Assembly (NCBI GenBank): GCA_016717655.1
Contig: JADKFC010000016.1
Span: 43,106-107,105, forward strand
DNA: 64,000 nucleotides
Origin: Saprospiraceae bacterium
GTDB lineage: Bacteria; Bacteroidota; Bacteroidia; Chitinophagales; Saprospiraceae
Direction: 5' to 3'
A program made the translations under genes and the position numbers. The notes under the pieces are model-generated. The model was not told where the DNA came from. It did not search any database and saw only the letters and a program-made list of their open reading frames with translations. Below are positions 1-11,400 of this stretch, one piece after another. How positions within the stretch are numbered: position 1 is the stretch's first letter; each line of letters begins with the position of its first letter.

Positions 1-79
1 CACGGGCTTTGTATAATAAGTGTTCAATCAGAAAAAATAGGGCCTACGCCCAAATCAATTACCCTATACCTACCCTAGC

Positions 80-1316
80 ATGAATTCAGGAAAAACTCCT
101 GCAGTTGGTTTTATATTTATAACCCTGCTGATTGATGTTATTGGATTTGGCATCATCATCCCTGTCTTGCCAAAACTATTGGCGGAAATGAACCACATTT
201 CCATCAACGAGGCCAGTAAGTATGGTGGTTATCTTACTGTTTTCATTTGCCTTCGCTCAATTTCTTTTTTCGCCGGTGATGGGTAATCTCAGCGATCAAT
301 ATGGACGAAGGCCTGTGCTGTTGTTTTCTTTGCTGGGCTTTGGCATCGACTACCTTATTCTTGCCTTTGCATCCAATTATTCATGGTTGTTGGCAGGCAG
401 GATCATTGCCGGTATTACCGGGGCCAGTTTTACAACGGCAGCGGCCTACATTGCAGATGTAAGTACCCCGGAAAACAGGTCAAAAAACTATGGTATGATT
501 GGAGCTGCTTTTGGCCTGGGCTTTGTAATAGGTCCACTCATGGGCGGACTGTTGGGCCAGTTAAGTCTCAAGGCTCCTTTTTACGCTGCGGCAATTTTAT
601 CGTTTTTGAATCTGAGTTACGGATACTTTGTTTTACCTGAATCACTATCCCCTGAGCTGAGAAGACCCTTTAGTTGGAAAAGAGCCAATCCGCTGGGTAC
701 CCTCAGACAATTGGGACGATACAAACAAATAGCGTGGTTGTTGGTAGCCTATTTTATGTTGTATTTGGGGTCCCATGCAGTTCAAAGCACCTGGAATTAT
801 TTTACAATGTATCATTTCAAGTGGAATGAAGCCATGGTTGGTTTTTCATTGGCTTTGGTGGGCGTACTGGCGGGTGTTGTCCAGGCTGGATTAGCCCAAA
901 GGGCTGCCAACACTTTGGGCATTGGTAAAAGTGTGTATTTGGGTTTTGCCATGTATACCATCGGCATGTTTTTATTCGCCTTTGCCAATGCAAGCTGGAT
1001 GATGTATGTATTCCTAATCCCCTATTGTTTCGGTGGAATTGCCATGCCCAATTTACAGTCACTCATGGTAGGCAAGGTACCTGCCAACGAACAAGGGGAG
1101 CTGCATGGAGGACTGACCAGCTTAATGAGTGTAACCACCATCATTGGTCCCATGCTGATGACTCACATTTTTTATACATTTACCAGGTCTGATGCTCCCA
1201 TTGTCTTTCCCGGAGCCGCCTTTTTCCTGGGTGGCCTATTCATGTTTATCAGCTTTATCATTACCTTTTATTTATTAAAAAACTACGACTCTCAGAATGA
1301 AAGCCCTGGTATTTGA
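80..1316 (+). CDS. MFS multidrug/tetracycline-type exporter (frameshifted)
   Basis: Major facilitator of the TCR/TetA-like group, an inner-membrane drug:proton antiporter by family. The N-terminal 68 residues (from ATG 80) carry TM1 (LLIDVIGFGIIIPVLP). The second frame (to 1316) carries the loop 2-3 motif GNLSDQYGRRPVLL and further hydrophobic helices; about 410 residues together, normal for the family. One missing T in the T-run near 239-242 explains the break: restoring it gives GYLTVFSFAFAQFLFSPVMG, which reads through. Probably a consensus error rather than a dead gene. The 3' end overlaps the next gene by 20 nt. The substrate cannot be inferred. Confidence 0.85.
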
Positions 1317-2262
1317 AAATATCCATACCCTACCTAATTATACAGACATAGAAATAAGTCCAAAAGAAAATGAGGTAGAGGTAAACATTTCAGCAGCTGC
1401 ACTAAATCACAGAGACATTTGGATTACCAAAGGTCTCTATCCGGGATTGGTGCCGGGCACCATTATGGGTGCTGATGGAATGGGATGGTACCTGGGTAAA
1501 CGCGTGGTCATTAACCCAGGTTTAGATTGGGGGCACAATGAAAGATATCAATCTAAAAAATTCAGGGTATTGGGCGTGCCCGACCACGGCACCTTTGCTG
1601 AAAAGATATGCATACCCCAATCTTATATCTACGATGCTCCTGATCATTTGACGAATGAAGAAGTAGCCGCACTACCGGTTGCAGGTGTTACGGCTTACCG
1701 GACACTATTTACCAGAGCTCAATTGATGCAGGGTGAACATGTGCTGGTTACAGGCCTCGGAGGTGGGGTGGCTCTGATGGCTGCCCTGATGGCGAAGGCC
1801 CATGGAGCAAAGGTATTTTTCACTACTGGAAGCAATGAAAAATTGCAAAAAGGATTGCAGTTGGGCTTTGATGGTGGCATCAATTATAAAGAAGAGAACA
1901 GCATAGAAAAAATGGCAGAACAATGCGGCCACATTGATGTGATCATCGATTCCACTGCCGGTGAAGGCCTCAATACATTGATGAAACTTTGCACCTTTGG
2001 TAGTCGGATTGTTTTGTATGGAGGTAGTTTGGGTAAAATCAACGGCATCAATCCACAGCCCTTGTTTTGGAAACAAATGGACATCATGGGCTCCAGCATG
2101 GGCTCTCCTTCCGATTTTCAGGCCATGCTTGATTTTGTAGCCAAACACCGGTTACATCCTATCGTAGATAGCATTTACTCAATAGAAGCCTTTGGTAAAG
2201 CATTTTCCAGAATGGAAGAAGGAAGCCAGATGGGTAAAATTGTTCTAAGCCTTCCGCAGTAG
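1297..2262 (+). CDS. zinc-free quinone-oxidoreductase-like MDR dehydrogenase
   Basis: Medium-chain dehydrogenase/reductase of the quinone oxidoreductase type, 321 aa. The N-terminal GroES-like domain has AALNHRDIWITKGLYPGL and a GADGMG turn. The nucleotide-binding half shows LVTGLGGGVALMAALMAKA followed by AKVFFTTGS. The cysteine cluster of the structural zinc lobe of classical alcohol dehydrogenases is absent, which favours an NAD(P)H-dependent quinone or enone reductase. It overlaps the upstream exporter and the downstream phosphoesterase (1 nt), so the three are probably co-transcribed. Physiological substrate unknown. Confidence 0.85.
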   Translation: MKALVFENIHTLPNYTDIEISPKENEVEVNISAAALNHRDIWITKGLYPGLVPGTIMGADGMGWYLGKRVVINPGLDWGHNERYQSKKFRVLGVPDHGTFAEKICIPQSYIYDAPDHLTNEEVAALPVAGVTAYRTLFTRAQLMQGEHVLVTGLGGGVALMAALMAKAHGAKVFFTTGSNEKLQKGLQLGFDGGINYKEENSIEKMAEQCGHIDVIIDSTAGEGLNTLMKLCTFGSRIVLYGGSLGKINGINPQPLFWKQMDIMGSSMGSPSDFQAMLDFVAKHRLHPIVDSIYSIEAFGKAFSRMEEGSQMGKIVLSLPQ

Positions 2263-2786
2263 TGAAAAAGATAGTTCTTATTTCAGACAACCATGGCTAT
2301 GAGGCAACCGAATTATTGCCCTTTGTAAAAGAAGCTGATGAGATTTGGCATGCAGGCGATATTGGGAGTTTGAATTCAATAAAGATGTTTGAAAAAAACA
2401 AACCCTTCAAAGCAGTTTATGGCAATATAGATGATGCTGACACAAGAATGACATACCCCCTGCGCTTGAGCTTTGAGTGCGAGGGTCTCAAAATTCTGAT
2501 TACCCATATAGGGGGCTACCCCGGAAAATATCCGGCATCGATAAAAAAATGGATCCTGGATGAAAGAGCAGATGTTTTTATCTGCGGACATTCTCATATT
2601 TGTAAAGTGATGTACGACTCCAAACTCAATCACTGGCATTTCAATCCCGGCTCTTACGGTCACCATGGCTTCCATCATATCAGAACTGCTCTCAGCTTCA
2701 CCATAGATGGTAAAAAAATTTCAGACCTTTCTGTCATTGAATTGGGTAAAAGAGGTCGTGAGACCAATGAAATGACAATAAAATGA
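2262..2786 (+). CDS. YfcE/MJ0936-type metallophosphoesterase
   Basis: Small calcineurin-like phosphoesterase, 174 aa, with the family metal-binding blocks in order: SDNHG, HAGDIG, VYGNIDD, THIGG, CGHSH and NPGSYGHH. These ligate two metal ions; the family hydrolyses phosphodiesters, usually with unknown cellular substrate. It starts at GTG 2262, which overlaps the TAG stop of the dehydrogenase gene, implying translational coupling. The C-terminal tail (about 20 residues, charged) is not part of the fold. The start is supported by the immediate beta-strand KKIVLISDNHG. Confidence 0.88.
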   Translation: MKKIVLISDNHGYEATELLPFVKEADEIWHAGDIGSLNSIKMFEKNKPFKAVYGNIDDADTRMTYPLRLSFECEGLKILITHIGGYPGKYPASIKKWILDERADVFICGHSHICKVMYDSKLNHWHFNPGSYGHHGFHHIRTALSFTIDGKKISDLSVIELGKRGRETNEMTIK

Positions 2787-2832
2787 CTTTTCTAAAAGTC
2801 GATAAGGTTATCTTTGCCCATTAAATTTTTAT

Positions 2833-3867
2833 ATGGCATTGCATAACGATTTGTTATTAAGGGTTTTAAGAGGTGAAAAGGTAGAAAGACCTCCCATTTG
2901 GCTGATGCGACAAGCCGGCCGAATTCTGCCGGAATACAGAGCTGTCCGCGAAAGACTCAGTGGATTTATTGAGTTGGTACAAAGCCCTGATTTGGTAGCA
3001 GAAGTGACCTTACAACCGGTGGATGCCCTTGATGTGGATGCAGCTATATTGTTTTCAGATATTTTAGTGGTTCCAGAAGCAATGGGACTGCCATATGAAA
3101 TGGTTGAGGCCCGAGGTCCATGGTTTCCTAAAACCATTGAAACCATGGCAGATGTTGATTCCCTTATCAGTGGAGACAATGCAGCTGAACGATTGGGATA
3201 TGTATATGACGGCATTCATAAGACCCTAACCGCATTAAACCAAAGAGTGCCTCTGATTGGCTTTTCAGGAGCCCCATTTACCCTGTTTTGTTATATGGTT
3301 GAAGGCAAAGGGAGCAAGACCTTTTCGAAAGCCAAAAAAATGCTTTATACAAGACCAGACATCGCTCACAAACTATTGCAAAAAATAACAGACACCATCA
3401 TTGCCTACTTAAGACAAAAAATCAAATCAGGGGTCAATGTTGTTCAGATATTTGACTCCTGGGCAGGTGTATTGGACAGCGCCAGTTATGATCGCTTTTC
3501 AATTCCCTATTTGCGACAGATCAATGAAGCATTAAAAGACAGTTGTCCCGTAATATTATTCCCAAAAGGGGCCTGGTTTAGTTTGCAGGCTTTGCATGAT
3601 ATCGGCAGCTCAGGTTTAGGTATCGATTGGAATATTGATGCTGCTTATGCACGCACCATCACAGGTCCTTATAAAGTGCTGCAGGGAAATCTTGACCCTT
3701 GTGTCTTGTATGCCAATGAAGATACCATCAGCCAGGAAGCCAATCGCATGTGCAATGACTTTGGACCCTGCCACATTGCCAATTTAGGTCATGGCGTATA
3801 TCCTGACACACCTCTGGAAAATGTAAAACACTTTGTCAATAGCGTTAAAAGGTTTAGGTATTCGTGA
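2833..3867 (+). CDS. hemE: uroporphyrinogen decarboxylase
   Basis: Cytosolic haem biosynthesis enzyme that decarboxylates the four acetate side chains of uroporphyrinogen III to give coproporphyrinogen III. 344 aa, the usual length. Signature blocks are PPIWLMRQAGRILPEYR near the N-terminus, AILFSDILVVPEAMG (catalytic Asp region), GFSGAPFTLFCYMVEGKGS, IFDSWAG, and the C-terminal NLGHGVYPDTPLENVKHFV. No frameshift. It lies 46 nt after the phosphoesterase and may have its own promoter. No other haem genes are nearby. Confidence 0.96.
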   Translation: MALHNDLLLRVLRGEKVERPPIWLMRQAGRILPEYRAVRERLSGFIELVQSPDLVAEVTLQPVDALDVDAAILFSDILVVPEAMGLPYEMVEARGPWFPKTIETMADVDSLISGDNAAERLGYVYDGIHKTLTALNQRVPLIGFSGAPFTLFCYMVEGKGSKTFSKAKKMLYTRPDIAHKLLQKITDTIIAYLRQKIKSGVNVVQIFDSWAGVLDSASYDRFSIPYLRQINEALKDSCPVILFPKGAWFSLQALHDIGSSGLGIDWNIDAAYARTITGPYKVLQGNLDPCVLYANEDTISQEANRMCNDFGPCHIANLGHGVYPDTPLENVKHFVNSVKRFRYS

Positions 3868-4000
3868 ATGCCTTAGAAATTACCCAAATGTGAGTTCACA
3901 GGAAGCGGTTTAATTTTAATATTAAAAAAAATTATAATCCGTAAACATATTAGACAATTTCTATATATATTTGCCTGATGAACCAACACACGCCGGATTA

Positions 4001-4699
4001 ATGAATATTGAAAGCATATCCAAAAGATTTGCCGAAGTAGTGCAATTACTTGATAGTAAGGGCGTTATTAAGTCAATTAGTCAATTGGCAGATACACTTG
4101 ACACCCATAAACAATCATTAAGTGAGATTTTAAAGGGTAAAAGAAACCTTACCATGGAACTGGCCAGTAAGATCTGTGACATTTATAGTGTCAATCCTGC
4201 CTATCTCTTATTAGGTACTCAACCAAAATTCAATTCTCCTGAATCTGTCGGTAAAAGAAATAACATTTCTTATGTCCCTGTAAAGGTGCAGGCAGGATAT
4301 GGAGAACAACTGGACAATCCAATATTTGAAGCTGATCTTGAAAAATTTAGCCTTCCAGGCTCGCACCACCAGGATGACGATTACAGGTGTTTTGAGGTAG
4401 AAGGAGATAGTATGTTTCCCGCTTACCAAAATGGAGACAAGGTGATTTGTTCCTCTCTACCGACGATCTACCTCTCTCAGGCCATTCGTGACTATATGGT
4501 TTATGTAATAGTAACAGAAAACTCTTTGCTGTTAAAAAGAATTGTAAACAGAATCAAAACAGATCAGTGCTTAGAACTTATTTCTGACAATGATTTATTT
4601 GCGCCAAAACTCCTACCGATCCAAGATGTATTAGAAGTATGGAAGGTAGAGAGCTTAATTACAAGCCGCAACTTTCCTCACCGTAAAGAAGCTTCCTAA
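4001..4699 (+). CDS. XRE-family repressor with LexA/CI-like S24 domain
   Basis: Transcriptional regulator of about 232 aa. ATG 4001 is preferred over the in-frame TTG at 3971 because it begins directly on the helix-turn-helix domain. Residues about 1-70 form the HTH (SISQLADTLDTHKQSLSEILKGKRNLT). The C-terminal half is S24 peptidase-like: a possible Ala-Gly cleavage site (VKVQAGYGE), the serine block EGDSMFPAYQNGD and the lysine block LLLKRIVNRI, so both catalytic positions look intact. It may self-cleave in response to stress, as LexA/CI proteins do. Stands alone, convergent with the biotin carboxylase gene. Targets unknown. Confidence 0.82.
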   Translation: MNIESISKRFAEVVQLLDSKGVIKSISQLADTLDTHKQSLSEILKGKRNLTMELASKICDIYSVNPAYLLLGTQPKFNSPESVGKRNNISYVPVKVQAGYGEQLDNPIFEADLEKFSLPGSHHQDDDYRCFEVEGDSMFPAYQNGDKVICSSLPTIYLSQAIRDYMVYVIVTENSLLLKRIVNRIKTDQCLELISDNDLFAPKLLPIQDVLEVWKVESLITSRNFPHRKEAS

Positions 4700-4708
4700 A
4701 ATCTTTTA

Positions 4709-6125
4709 TCAGAGCGTAGCCGCCAAAGCTGCTGCTGAATTTGCTGCCTCTTTCAACTGATTCATATAGGCATCTTTTGAAAAATACCTGGGTACAAAAG
4801 AAGTATCAAACTTACCGGTGACAAAGGCTTCGTGATTCATAACAAAGTTTCCGAAATCAAGCGTTGTTTCAATGCCATCTATGTCGTAGTGTTGAATGGC
4901 CCACTTCATCTTTTCAATGGCTGCTCTTCTGGTAGCACCATACGTAGTAAGTTTTGCCAACATTGGATCGTAATACATAGGTATTTCCATGCCTTCGCGG
5001 AAGCCATCATCTACCCTTACCCCTTCTCCTACTGGAGGACGGTAGGTATGGAGCACATTGATGCTGGGTAAAAAATTATTGAAAGGGTCTTCGGCATAAA
5101 CCCTTAGTTCCATGGCATGCCCGGTTATGTGTAAATCTTCCTGTTTAAATGGTAACAATTCTCCCATGGCCACCGTTACTTGTTGTTCAACCAGATCAAC
5201 GCCCGTGATCATTTCAGTAACCGGGTGTTCAACCTGCAACCTGGTATTCATCTCCAAAAAATAAAAATTCAGGTGTTTGTCAACCAAAAACTCCACAGTA
5301 CCTGCCCCAATATAATTACAAGCTTTAGCAACATTAACTGCCGCGTCACCCATTTTTTTGCGCAATTCGGGGCTTAAAACACTGCTAGGGGCTTCTTCCA
5401 CTACTTTTTGATGTCTACGCTGGATGCTGCATTCTCTTTCAAATAGATGGACTACGTTGCCATGTTTATCTGCCATAATCTGAAACTCAATGTGTCTTGG
5501 TTCCTCCACATATTTTTCTATGAAGACTGATGAATCTCCAAATGCAGACAAGGCCTCACCCATAGCCATTTGCAGCTGCTCTTTCATTTCTGATGCATTG
5601 TTGACAAGTCGCATCCCTTTCCCGCCGCCTCCGGCAGATGCTTTTATTAAAACAGGGTAACCTATGCCCTCAGCAATTTTTTCGCATTCTGAAGCGTCTG
5701 TTAACGCATAATCGGTACCCCGGAACCAGCGGAATATCAAAGGCTTTGACGGCATCTTTGGCTGCCAGCTTGCTGCCCATTATTTCCATGGAATACGCAG
5801 ATGGTCCTATCAATAAAATGTTGTTCTTTTCAAGATTGGCAGCAAAAACAGGGTTTTCACTCAAAAAGCCGTATCCAGGGTGAATTGCGTCAACATTCAA
5901 TCTTTTTGCCACCTCTATTATTTTATCCTGCAACAGATAAGATTGATTAGAAGGTGGTGGACCAATACACACTGCTTCATCAGCCATGCCCACAAACGGA
6001 GCGTTGTAATCTGCTTCGCTGTAGACAGCAACCGAAGCAATTCCCATTTTTTTTAGTGTTCTGAATACCCTACAGGCTATTTCACCTCGATTGGCTACGA
6101 GTACTTTATGGATTGGCTTTTGCAT
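4709..6125 (-). CDS. biotin carboxylase subunit of an acyl-CoA carboxylase (frameshifted)
   Basis: ATP-dependent biotin carboxylase (AccC/PccA/MccA-like). N-terminal part (from 6125): KVLVANRGEIACRVFRTLKK and HPGYGFLSENPVFA. The second frame has the ATP-grasp glycine loop IKASAGGGGKGMRLV, ECSIQRRHQKVVEEAPS and the catalytic EMNTRLQVEHPVTE. The halves join by deleting one base from the C-run at 5718-5721 (…LVPGTDYALTDASE). The restored protein is about 470 aa and ends without a biotinyl domain, so the carrier and carboxyltransferase must be encoded elsewhere. The acyl-CoA substrate is not resolvable here. Confidence 0.88.
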
Positions 6126-6210
6126 ACTGGTCTTTATTTATGTGTAAAATTAAAAATAAGCGCAATGAAAACCTTGTGACAATGTAACTTTAATTTAAAA
6201 TCTGCTAAAT

Positions 6211-7299
6211 ATGCATGTTTTATTATGTCCGGATAGTTTTAAAGAAAGTTTGAGTGCTCATGATTTTTGCAAATATGTCACAAGCTATATTAAGGAGTAC
6301 CATCCAGATTGGCAGATAACATCGATACCAATGGCCGATGGAGGAGAAGGAAGCCTTGATGCTCTGCTACCCTATTTGATTACCCCGCGTTGGAAAAAGG
6401 TTACTACAGTAGATGCCCTACACAGACCGATGGAGGCAAAATACCTTATTAGTGATAATGTTGCCTATATAGAATTGGCAAAATCTTCTGGCCTAGCCTG
6501 GATCGAAAAAGATAAGAGAGACATAATGAAAGCCAACACATATGGCACAGGTATCCTAATTCAAGATGCCATTTCAGAAAAAGTCAAAGAGGTGATCTTG
6601 TTTGCCGGGGGTAGCGCTACTGTTGATGGTGGCACAGGCATCATGCAAGCCCTTGGACTCTCCTTTTTTGATAAAAACAATCAAGCTATCTCCAAAGATG
6701 TCAATGCCCTACCCTTGGTGGCAAGCGTTAAAATTGATGGAAGCATAGTCCCTAAAGAGCTAAAATTTAAAATAATTTGTGATGTAAACAATCCACTTTA
6801 TGGACCTCATGGTGCTGCCCAAATTTATGGGCCTCAAAAAGGTGCAAGCCTGGAAGAAGTGAATATCCTTGATTCAGGCATGGCGTATCTAAGTACCTTG
6901 CTTATTGAAAAAAGAATAAAAATTAGCCCAGAAAATCAGGGTATGGGAGCAGCCGGTGGCGTTGCACTGGCCACTGTCATAATGAGCCCTCAATTGATTC
7001 AAGGAGCCTCCTATTTTATCCAAAAAACCCAATTAGAGGGTCAAATGGCAAAAGCCGACCTGATAATTACAGGCGAAGGCAGATTGGATGATCAAAGCCT
7101 GATGGGTAAAATAACCGGCGAAGTAATAAAACTGTCAAAAAAAATGAGAAAAAAACTTGTTCTCATTTGTGGCACAAGCAACTCAGAAATCCATGATACC
7201 ACTATCATCAGAATGGACCAACTTTACATTTCAGGAGAAGATTCATTTTCAAAACCGGAAAAATTTATAAGATTGGCGTTACAACAGGTCGAAAAATAA
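6211..7299 (+). CDS. glycerate kinase
   Basis: Glycerate 2-kinase of the GarK/GlxK family (phosphorylates D-glycerate to 2-phosphoglycerate), 362 aa, typical length. It opens with MHVLLCPDSFKESLSA and contains SIPMADGGEGSLDALL, the glycine-rich FAGGSATVDGGTGIMQALG, GMGAAGGVALA and LIITGEGRLDDQSLMGK, all family blocks. Divergent from the biotin carboxylase gene across an 85-nt intergenic region and followed by a strong hairpin shared with the convergent T9SS gene. It would feed glycerate from glyoxylate or sugar-acid breakdown into glycolysis. Confidence 0.94.
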   Translation: MHVLLCPDSFKESLSAHDFCKYVTSYIKEYHPDWQITSIPMADGGEGSLDALLPYLITPRWKKVTTVDALHRPMEAKYLISDNVAYIELAKSSGLAWIEKDKRDIMKANTYGTGILIQDAISEKVKEVILFAGGSATVDGGTGIMQALGLSFFDKNNQAISKDVNALPLVASVKIDGSIVPKELKFKIICDVNNPLYGPHGAAQIYGPQKGASLEEVNILDSGMAYLSTLLIEKRIKISPENQGMGAAGGVALATVIMSPQLIQGASYFIQKTQLEGQMAKADLIITGEGRLDDQSLMGKITGEVIKLSKKMRKKLVLICGTSNSEIHDTTIIRMDQLYISGEDSFSKPEKFIRLALQQVEK

Positions 7300-7301
7300 A
7301 A

Positions 7302-7330
7302 AAAGGGGACCTCTTTTGGAAGTCCCCTTT
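7302..7330. terminator. bidirectional rho-independent terminator
   Basis: A 9-bp perfect stem (AAAGGGGAC / GTCCCCTTT) with an 11-nt loop sits between the convergent glycerate kinase (+) and T9SS (-) genes. An A-run on one side and a T-run on the other allow it to act on both strands. Confidence 0.85.
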
Positions 7331-7354
7331 ATATTGTCAATCAATTAAAGTAGC

Positions 7355-8410
7355 TTATTCTACTTTGATAAATTTTCTATTGATTACCTGATCTCCATAA
7401 TTGAATTGAAGTGAGTAAAATCCTGGAGCGATATCTTTAACAGAAAGCTCTTGTGGATTGGTGGTATCAAAAGATACTTTTCTCACCAATTTACCTTGTG
7501 CATCCAATAAATCCATTGCAATTATCTGACCTTTAACGCCATTAAAGTTAACGTTCAATTTGTCAGAAGTTGGGTTTGGATAGATTGAAAAATCAGTTAC
7601 ATCGAAACAATTGAATTCATGAGAAATGGTCTCAGAAATTTTGAATGTACCATCCAGGTCAAGTTCCACCAAACGGTAGTAGTAAGTTCCATTTGATTTG
7701 ATAGACACATCTTCAAAAGAATAGTCTTTACGGGAAGTTGAATTGCTGTTGCTTTCAATGAAAGCTACTTTTTCAAATTCTCTACCATCTAATGATCTTT
7801 CTACATTAAAACCTTTGCTGTTTACTTCAGACTCGGTTGCCCAAGACAGGTGGATGCCCTCACAGTCCAAACTTCTGGTTTTGAAGCCAGTTAGTTTCAC
7901 AGGAAGAGGAGCTGTTACACTTAAACTTGCACTTTCACCATCGTTATCACCCGAATTTGTTGCGGAGCAATTAAGCGCATCCTCTGCATTACTAGAAGTA
8001 ACTCCATTTGAAATAAGTGAAACACCTGTAACAGAAACTGAAATCAACCCGCCATCTCCAGAGACCAAACTAACAATATTATTGCCGTATAAAGCATTTT
8101 CAACAGGTACATAAACCCAAGTAAAACTTGGACCAAATCCAGACATTAAAATAGAAGCAGCTCCACCAGTAGGCACATAAGCACCAGATGCAGGAAATGA
8201 AATAATTATATCTAGACAACCTGGGGCTAATTCACCTGATTCATCCATTTCAGTGGAATTTATTGAAACAAATGTATTAAAGGTTGTAGATCCACCAATA
8301 GGAATAGATGTGGAAACAAAACCAGCTGAACTAACAACAATATCAATCTGAGAAAATCCCGGCAGACTTATCCAAATTAAGGCAACGAGTATTAAAAGTA
8401 TTTTTTTCAT
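7355..8410 (-). CDS. secreted protein with T9SS type A sorting domain
   Basis: 351 aa. Signal peptide MKKILLILVALIWISLPGFSQ. Residues about 22-165 are a beta-rich domain of unknown family with repeated SVSVTG-type strands. About 170-260 is a fibronectin-like segment (VKLTGFKTRSLDCEGIHLSWATESEVNSKGFNVERSLDG, given here only as a position: a common Bacteroidota T9SS module). The C-terminal about 75 residues are the sorting domain: FSIYPNPTSDKLNVNF … KGQI … GFYSLQFN … RKFIKVE. Exported by Sec, then across the outer membrane by T9SS. It starts 11 nt after the stop of the giant adhesin, so the two are likely co-transcribed. Confidence 0.88.
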   Translation of the reverse strand: MKKILLILVALIWISLPGFSQIDIVVSSAGFVSTSIPIGGSTTFNTFVSINSTEMDESGELAPGCLDIIISFPASGAYVPTGGAASILMSGFGPSFTWVYVPVENALYGNNIVSLVSGDGGLISVSVTGVSLISNGVTSSNAEDALNCSATNSGDNDGESASLSVTAPLPVKLTGFKTRSLDCEGIHLSWATESEVNSKGFNVERSLDGREFEKVAFIESNSNSTSRKDYSFEDVSIKSNGTYYYRLVELDLDGTFKISETISHEFNCFDVTDFSIYPNPTSDKLNVNFNGVKGQIIAMDLLDAQGKLVRKVSFDTTNPQELSVKDIAPGFYSLQFNYGDQVINRKFIKVE

Positions 8411-8421
8411 AAATTGAAATT

Positions 8422-11400
8422 TTAATTGATTGACAAACCAGTAATTTTAATATTATTAGTTGTTGGAGTTTCACCTCCACCAGTACCAGAAACTATTGTC
8501 GTAGTCATACCCGCAGTAGATCCTTGATTACCTGTTGCTGTCAGTTGTACCGCTACAAAGTTTGTAGTATTACCATTGATTACAACGCCAGGTTTTGAGA
8601 CAAATCTCCATCTTGTTGCCTGCTCTGTGATCACCCAATCACTATTCATTACTGAGAAGGTATTAACACCTACTGTTACTGAAGTAGCATTTGGATCAAC
8701 AAATACGCTAAAGTTTGGATCCATCTTCTGTACATAGAATGTCACAGGAGCTGTTGTTGGATTTGCACTTAGGTTCCTGATTCTTACAACCACGTTTTTA
8801 GTCTGACCTGGAGCATAGCTGGTACTTCCTGTAGTGTGCTCTGGAGAAAGATCTGGTGCAGGAGGAGTACAAGTACCAACTACATTCACATTGAATGAAC
8901 AAGTTGTTGTATTTCCGCTGGCATCAGTTGCTGTGTAAACAACATTGGTAGTTCCCAATGGGAAGAAATATCCCGGGAAGTACTGGTTGTTGTTTTGTGT
9001 AGTCATCATTACACCTGAACAGTTGTCAGATGGAATTGGAACCGGCCAATAAGCTTGTGCTGTACAAGAAGTTGGATTGACATTAACAGTTACATCTACA
9101 GGACAGTTGGATAAAATTGGAGCCCAGATATCATTAACCTGAACAAACCATTCACATGAATCCACATTGCCTTGTGCATCTGTAGCAATTACTGTTACTC
9201 TGTTATTTCCTACCGGCATTCCGAAGGTTGCTGTTATGGTATAACCACCTGCACCCAATGGTGAAATGGTCATAGGAATTACTCCGTTGTTAGCAACTAC
9301 CCTACCTTTCAATTGAACATTGATCATGCCAGCTGCAGTACAGTTATCAAAGATGGTATCCAATACAATTTGGTAGTTTTGGTAACAACCATTTGGATCA
9401 GAATTCAATACCGCATTTCCTGGACACTGACTAAATACCGGTGCTAATGTATCAAGAACTGTAACTATAGAAACACAAGTTGCAGAGTTGCCATTTACAT
9501 CGGTAACAGTTAAAATAACACTGTTTGGTCCCAAATCACTGCAATCAAAGCTTGTTGGAGCTGCTGCAAAAGATTGAATTCCGCATGCATCTGAACTACC
9601 ACCATCTAATTGAGGTGCAGTTACTGAAGCCAGTCCACTACCATTTAGATAGATTGTGGTATCGCTGCAAATCGCTATTGGAGCAACCAAATCAACAACA
9701 GTCACCGTCGCACTGCATGATGATGAGTTTCCATTCACATCTACAACTGTTAGTATAACTGTGTTAGGACCAACATTTGCACATGTAAAGTCGTAGGTAT
9801 TCAGATACATTGTATCCAATCCGCATGCATCATTACTTCCATCATCAACAGCGCTTGCAGTTGTACTACCTTCGCCATTGGCATCAAGACTTACTGTTAC
9901 ATCCTGACATGCTGCAACTGGAGGAACATTGTCTTCTACCGTTACAGTTGAGGTACAAGTAGCCGTATTACCATTAACATCGGTTACAGTAAGTACTACT
10001 GTATTCGCACCCACATCACCGCAATCAAATGTATTTGGATTTGCTGCGAAAGTTAAACCACCACAAGCATCTGTGCTTCCATTATTGAGTTGAACTCCCG
10101 TGATGCCACCATCACCATTCATATCAAGTTGAACTGTGATATCTTGACAAACAGCTACTGGAGGAACAGTATCTAAAACAGTAACCAATGCAGTACAAGT
10201 TGATGTGTTTCCATTTACATCTGTAACTGTTACCACAACTGCATTTGGACTTGTTGCCACATCAGTGCAATCAAATGCAGTTTGAGAAGCAGCAAAAGTT
10301 AATCCGCCACATGCATCAGAACTGCCACCATCTAATTCAGGAGCTGTAATGGTTACGTTTCCAGTAACATCAAGATATAAAGTAGTATCCATACATACGG
10401 CAACCGGATCAATGGTGTCAATTACAGTTACGATTGCAAAACAGGTAGCAGAATTGTTATTAACATCTGTAACAGTCAATGCTACAATGTTAGGTCCAAC
10501 GTTTGCACATGTAAAGCTTGCCGGGGCAGCACTGAACGTAAGTCCACCACAAGCATCTGTTGATCCACCATCAAGGTCTTCTGCATCTACTGTAGCATTT
10601 CCTGTTGCATCCAGATACAAGTTGATGTTTTGGCAAACAGCCACCGGATCGATGGTGTCTACTACTATTACAGTACCTGTACAAGTTGAAGAATTACCAT
10701 TTACATCAGTAACAGTAAGTACTGAAGGATTAGGTCCAACGTTTGCACAAGTGAAATCATCAGGATTCGCGCTGAAAGTCAAACCTCCGCAAGCATCTGT
10801 TGAACCACCATCAAGGTCTTCTGCATCTACTGTTGCGTTTCCTGTTGCATCAAGGTAAAGTGTTGTTGTTGTACAAACTGCAACTGGTGCAATTGTATCC
10901 AGAACAGTTACTACTGTATAACAAGTATCACTGTTTCCATATACATCAAATACTACCATTTGAACAGTTACCGGAGCAGCAACATCTCCACAATCGAAGT
11001 TGTATACACTCAAGGTCATGGTATCTATTGCACAGTTATCCCAGCTACCATTGTTGATATCAGTTGTATCAATAGTAGCTTCACCAGCAGCATCCAGGTA
11101 TACATCGATAGCTGAATTACATATTGCAACCGGTGGCTCTGTATCAACCACTGTAACTACAGCAACACATGTTGCAGAATTTCCGCAAGCATCTGTAACG
11201 GTAAGAACTACGTTGTTGGCACCTACTTCAGCACAAGTGAATGTGGTAGGAGTAGCTGACAGATTCAATAATCCGGAAGGCATACAATTGTCATCACTTG
11301 CACCATTGATGTCGGCAGCAACAATGCTTACCATACCAGAAGGCAATAGATTAACAGAAATGTCTACACAAACCGGATCTGGTGCAGTAGTATCCTGAAT

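Noticed and set aside
222..300. Programmed frameshift in the exporter gene
   Set aside because: The slip site is an ordinary T-run, and similar homopolymer breaks occur in many genes; error is simpler.
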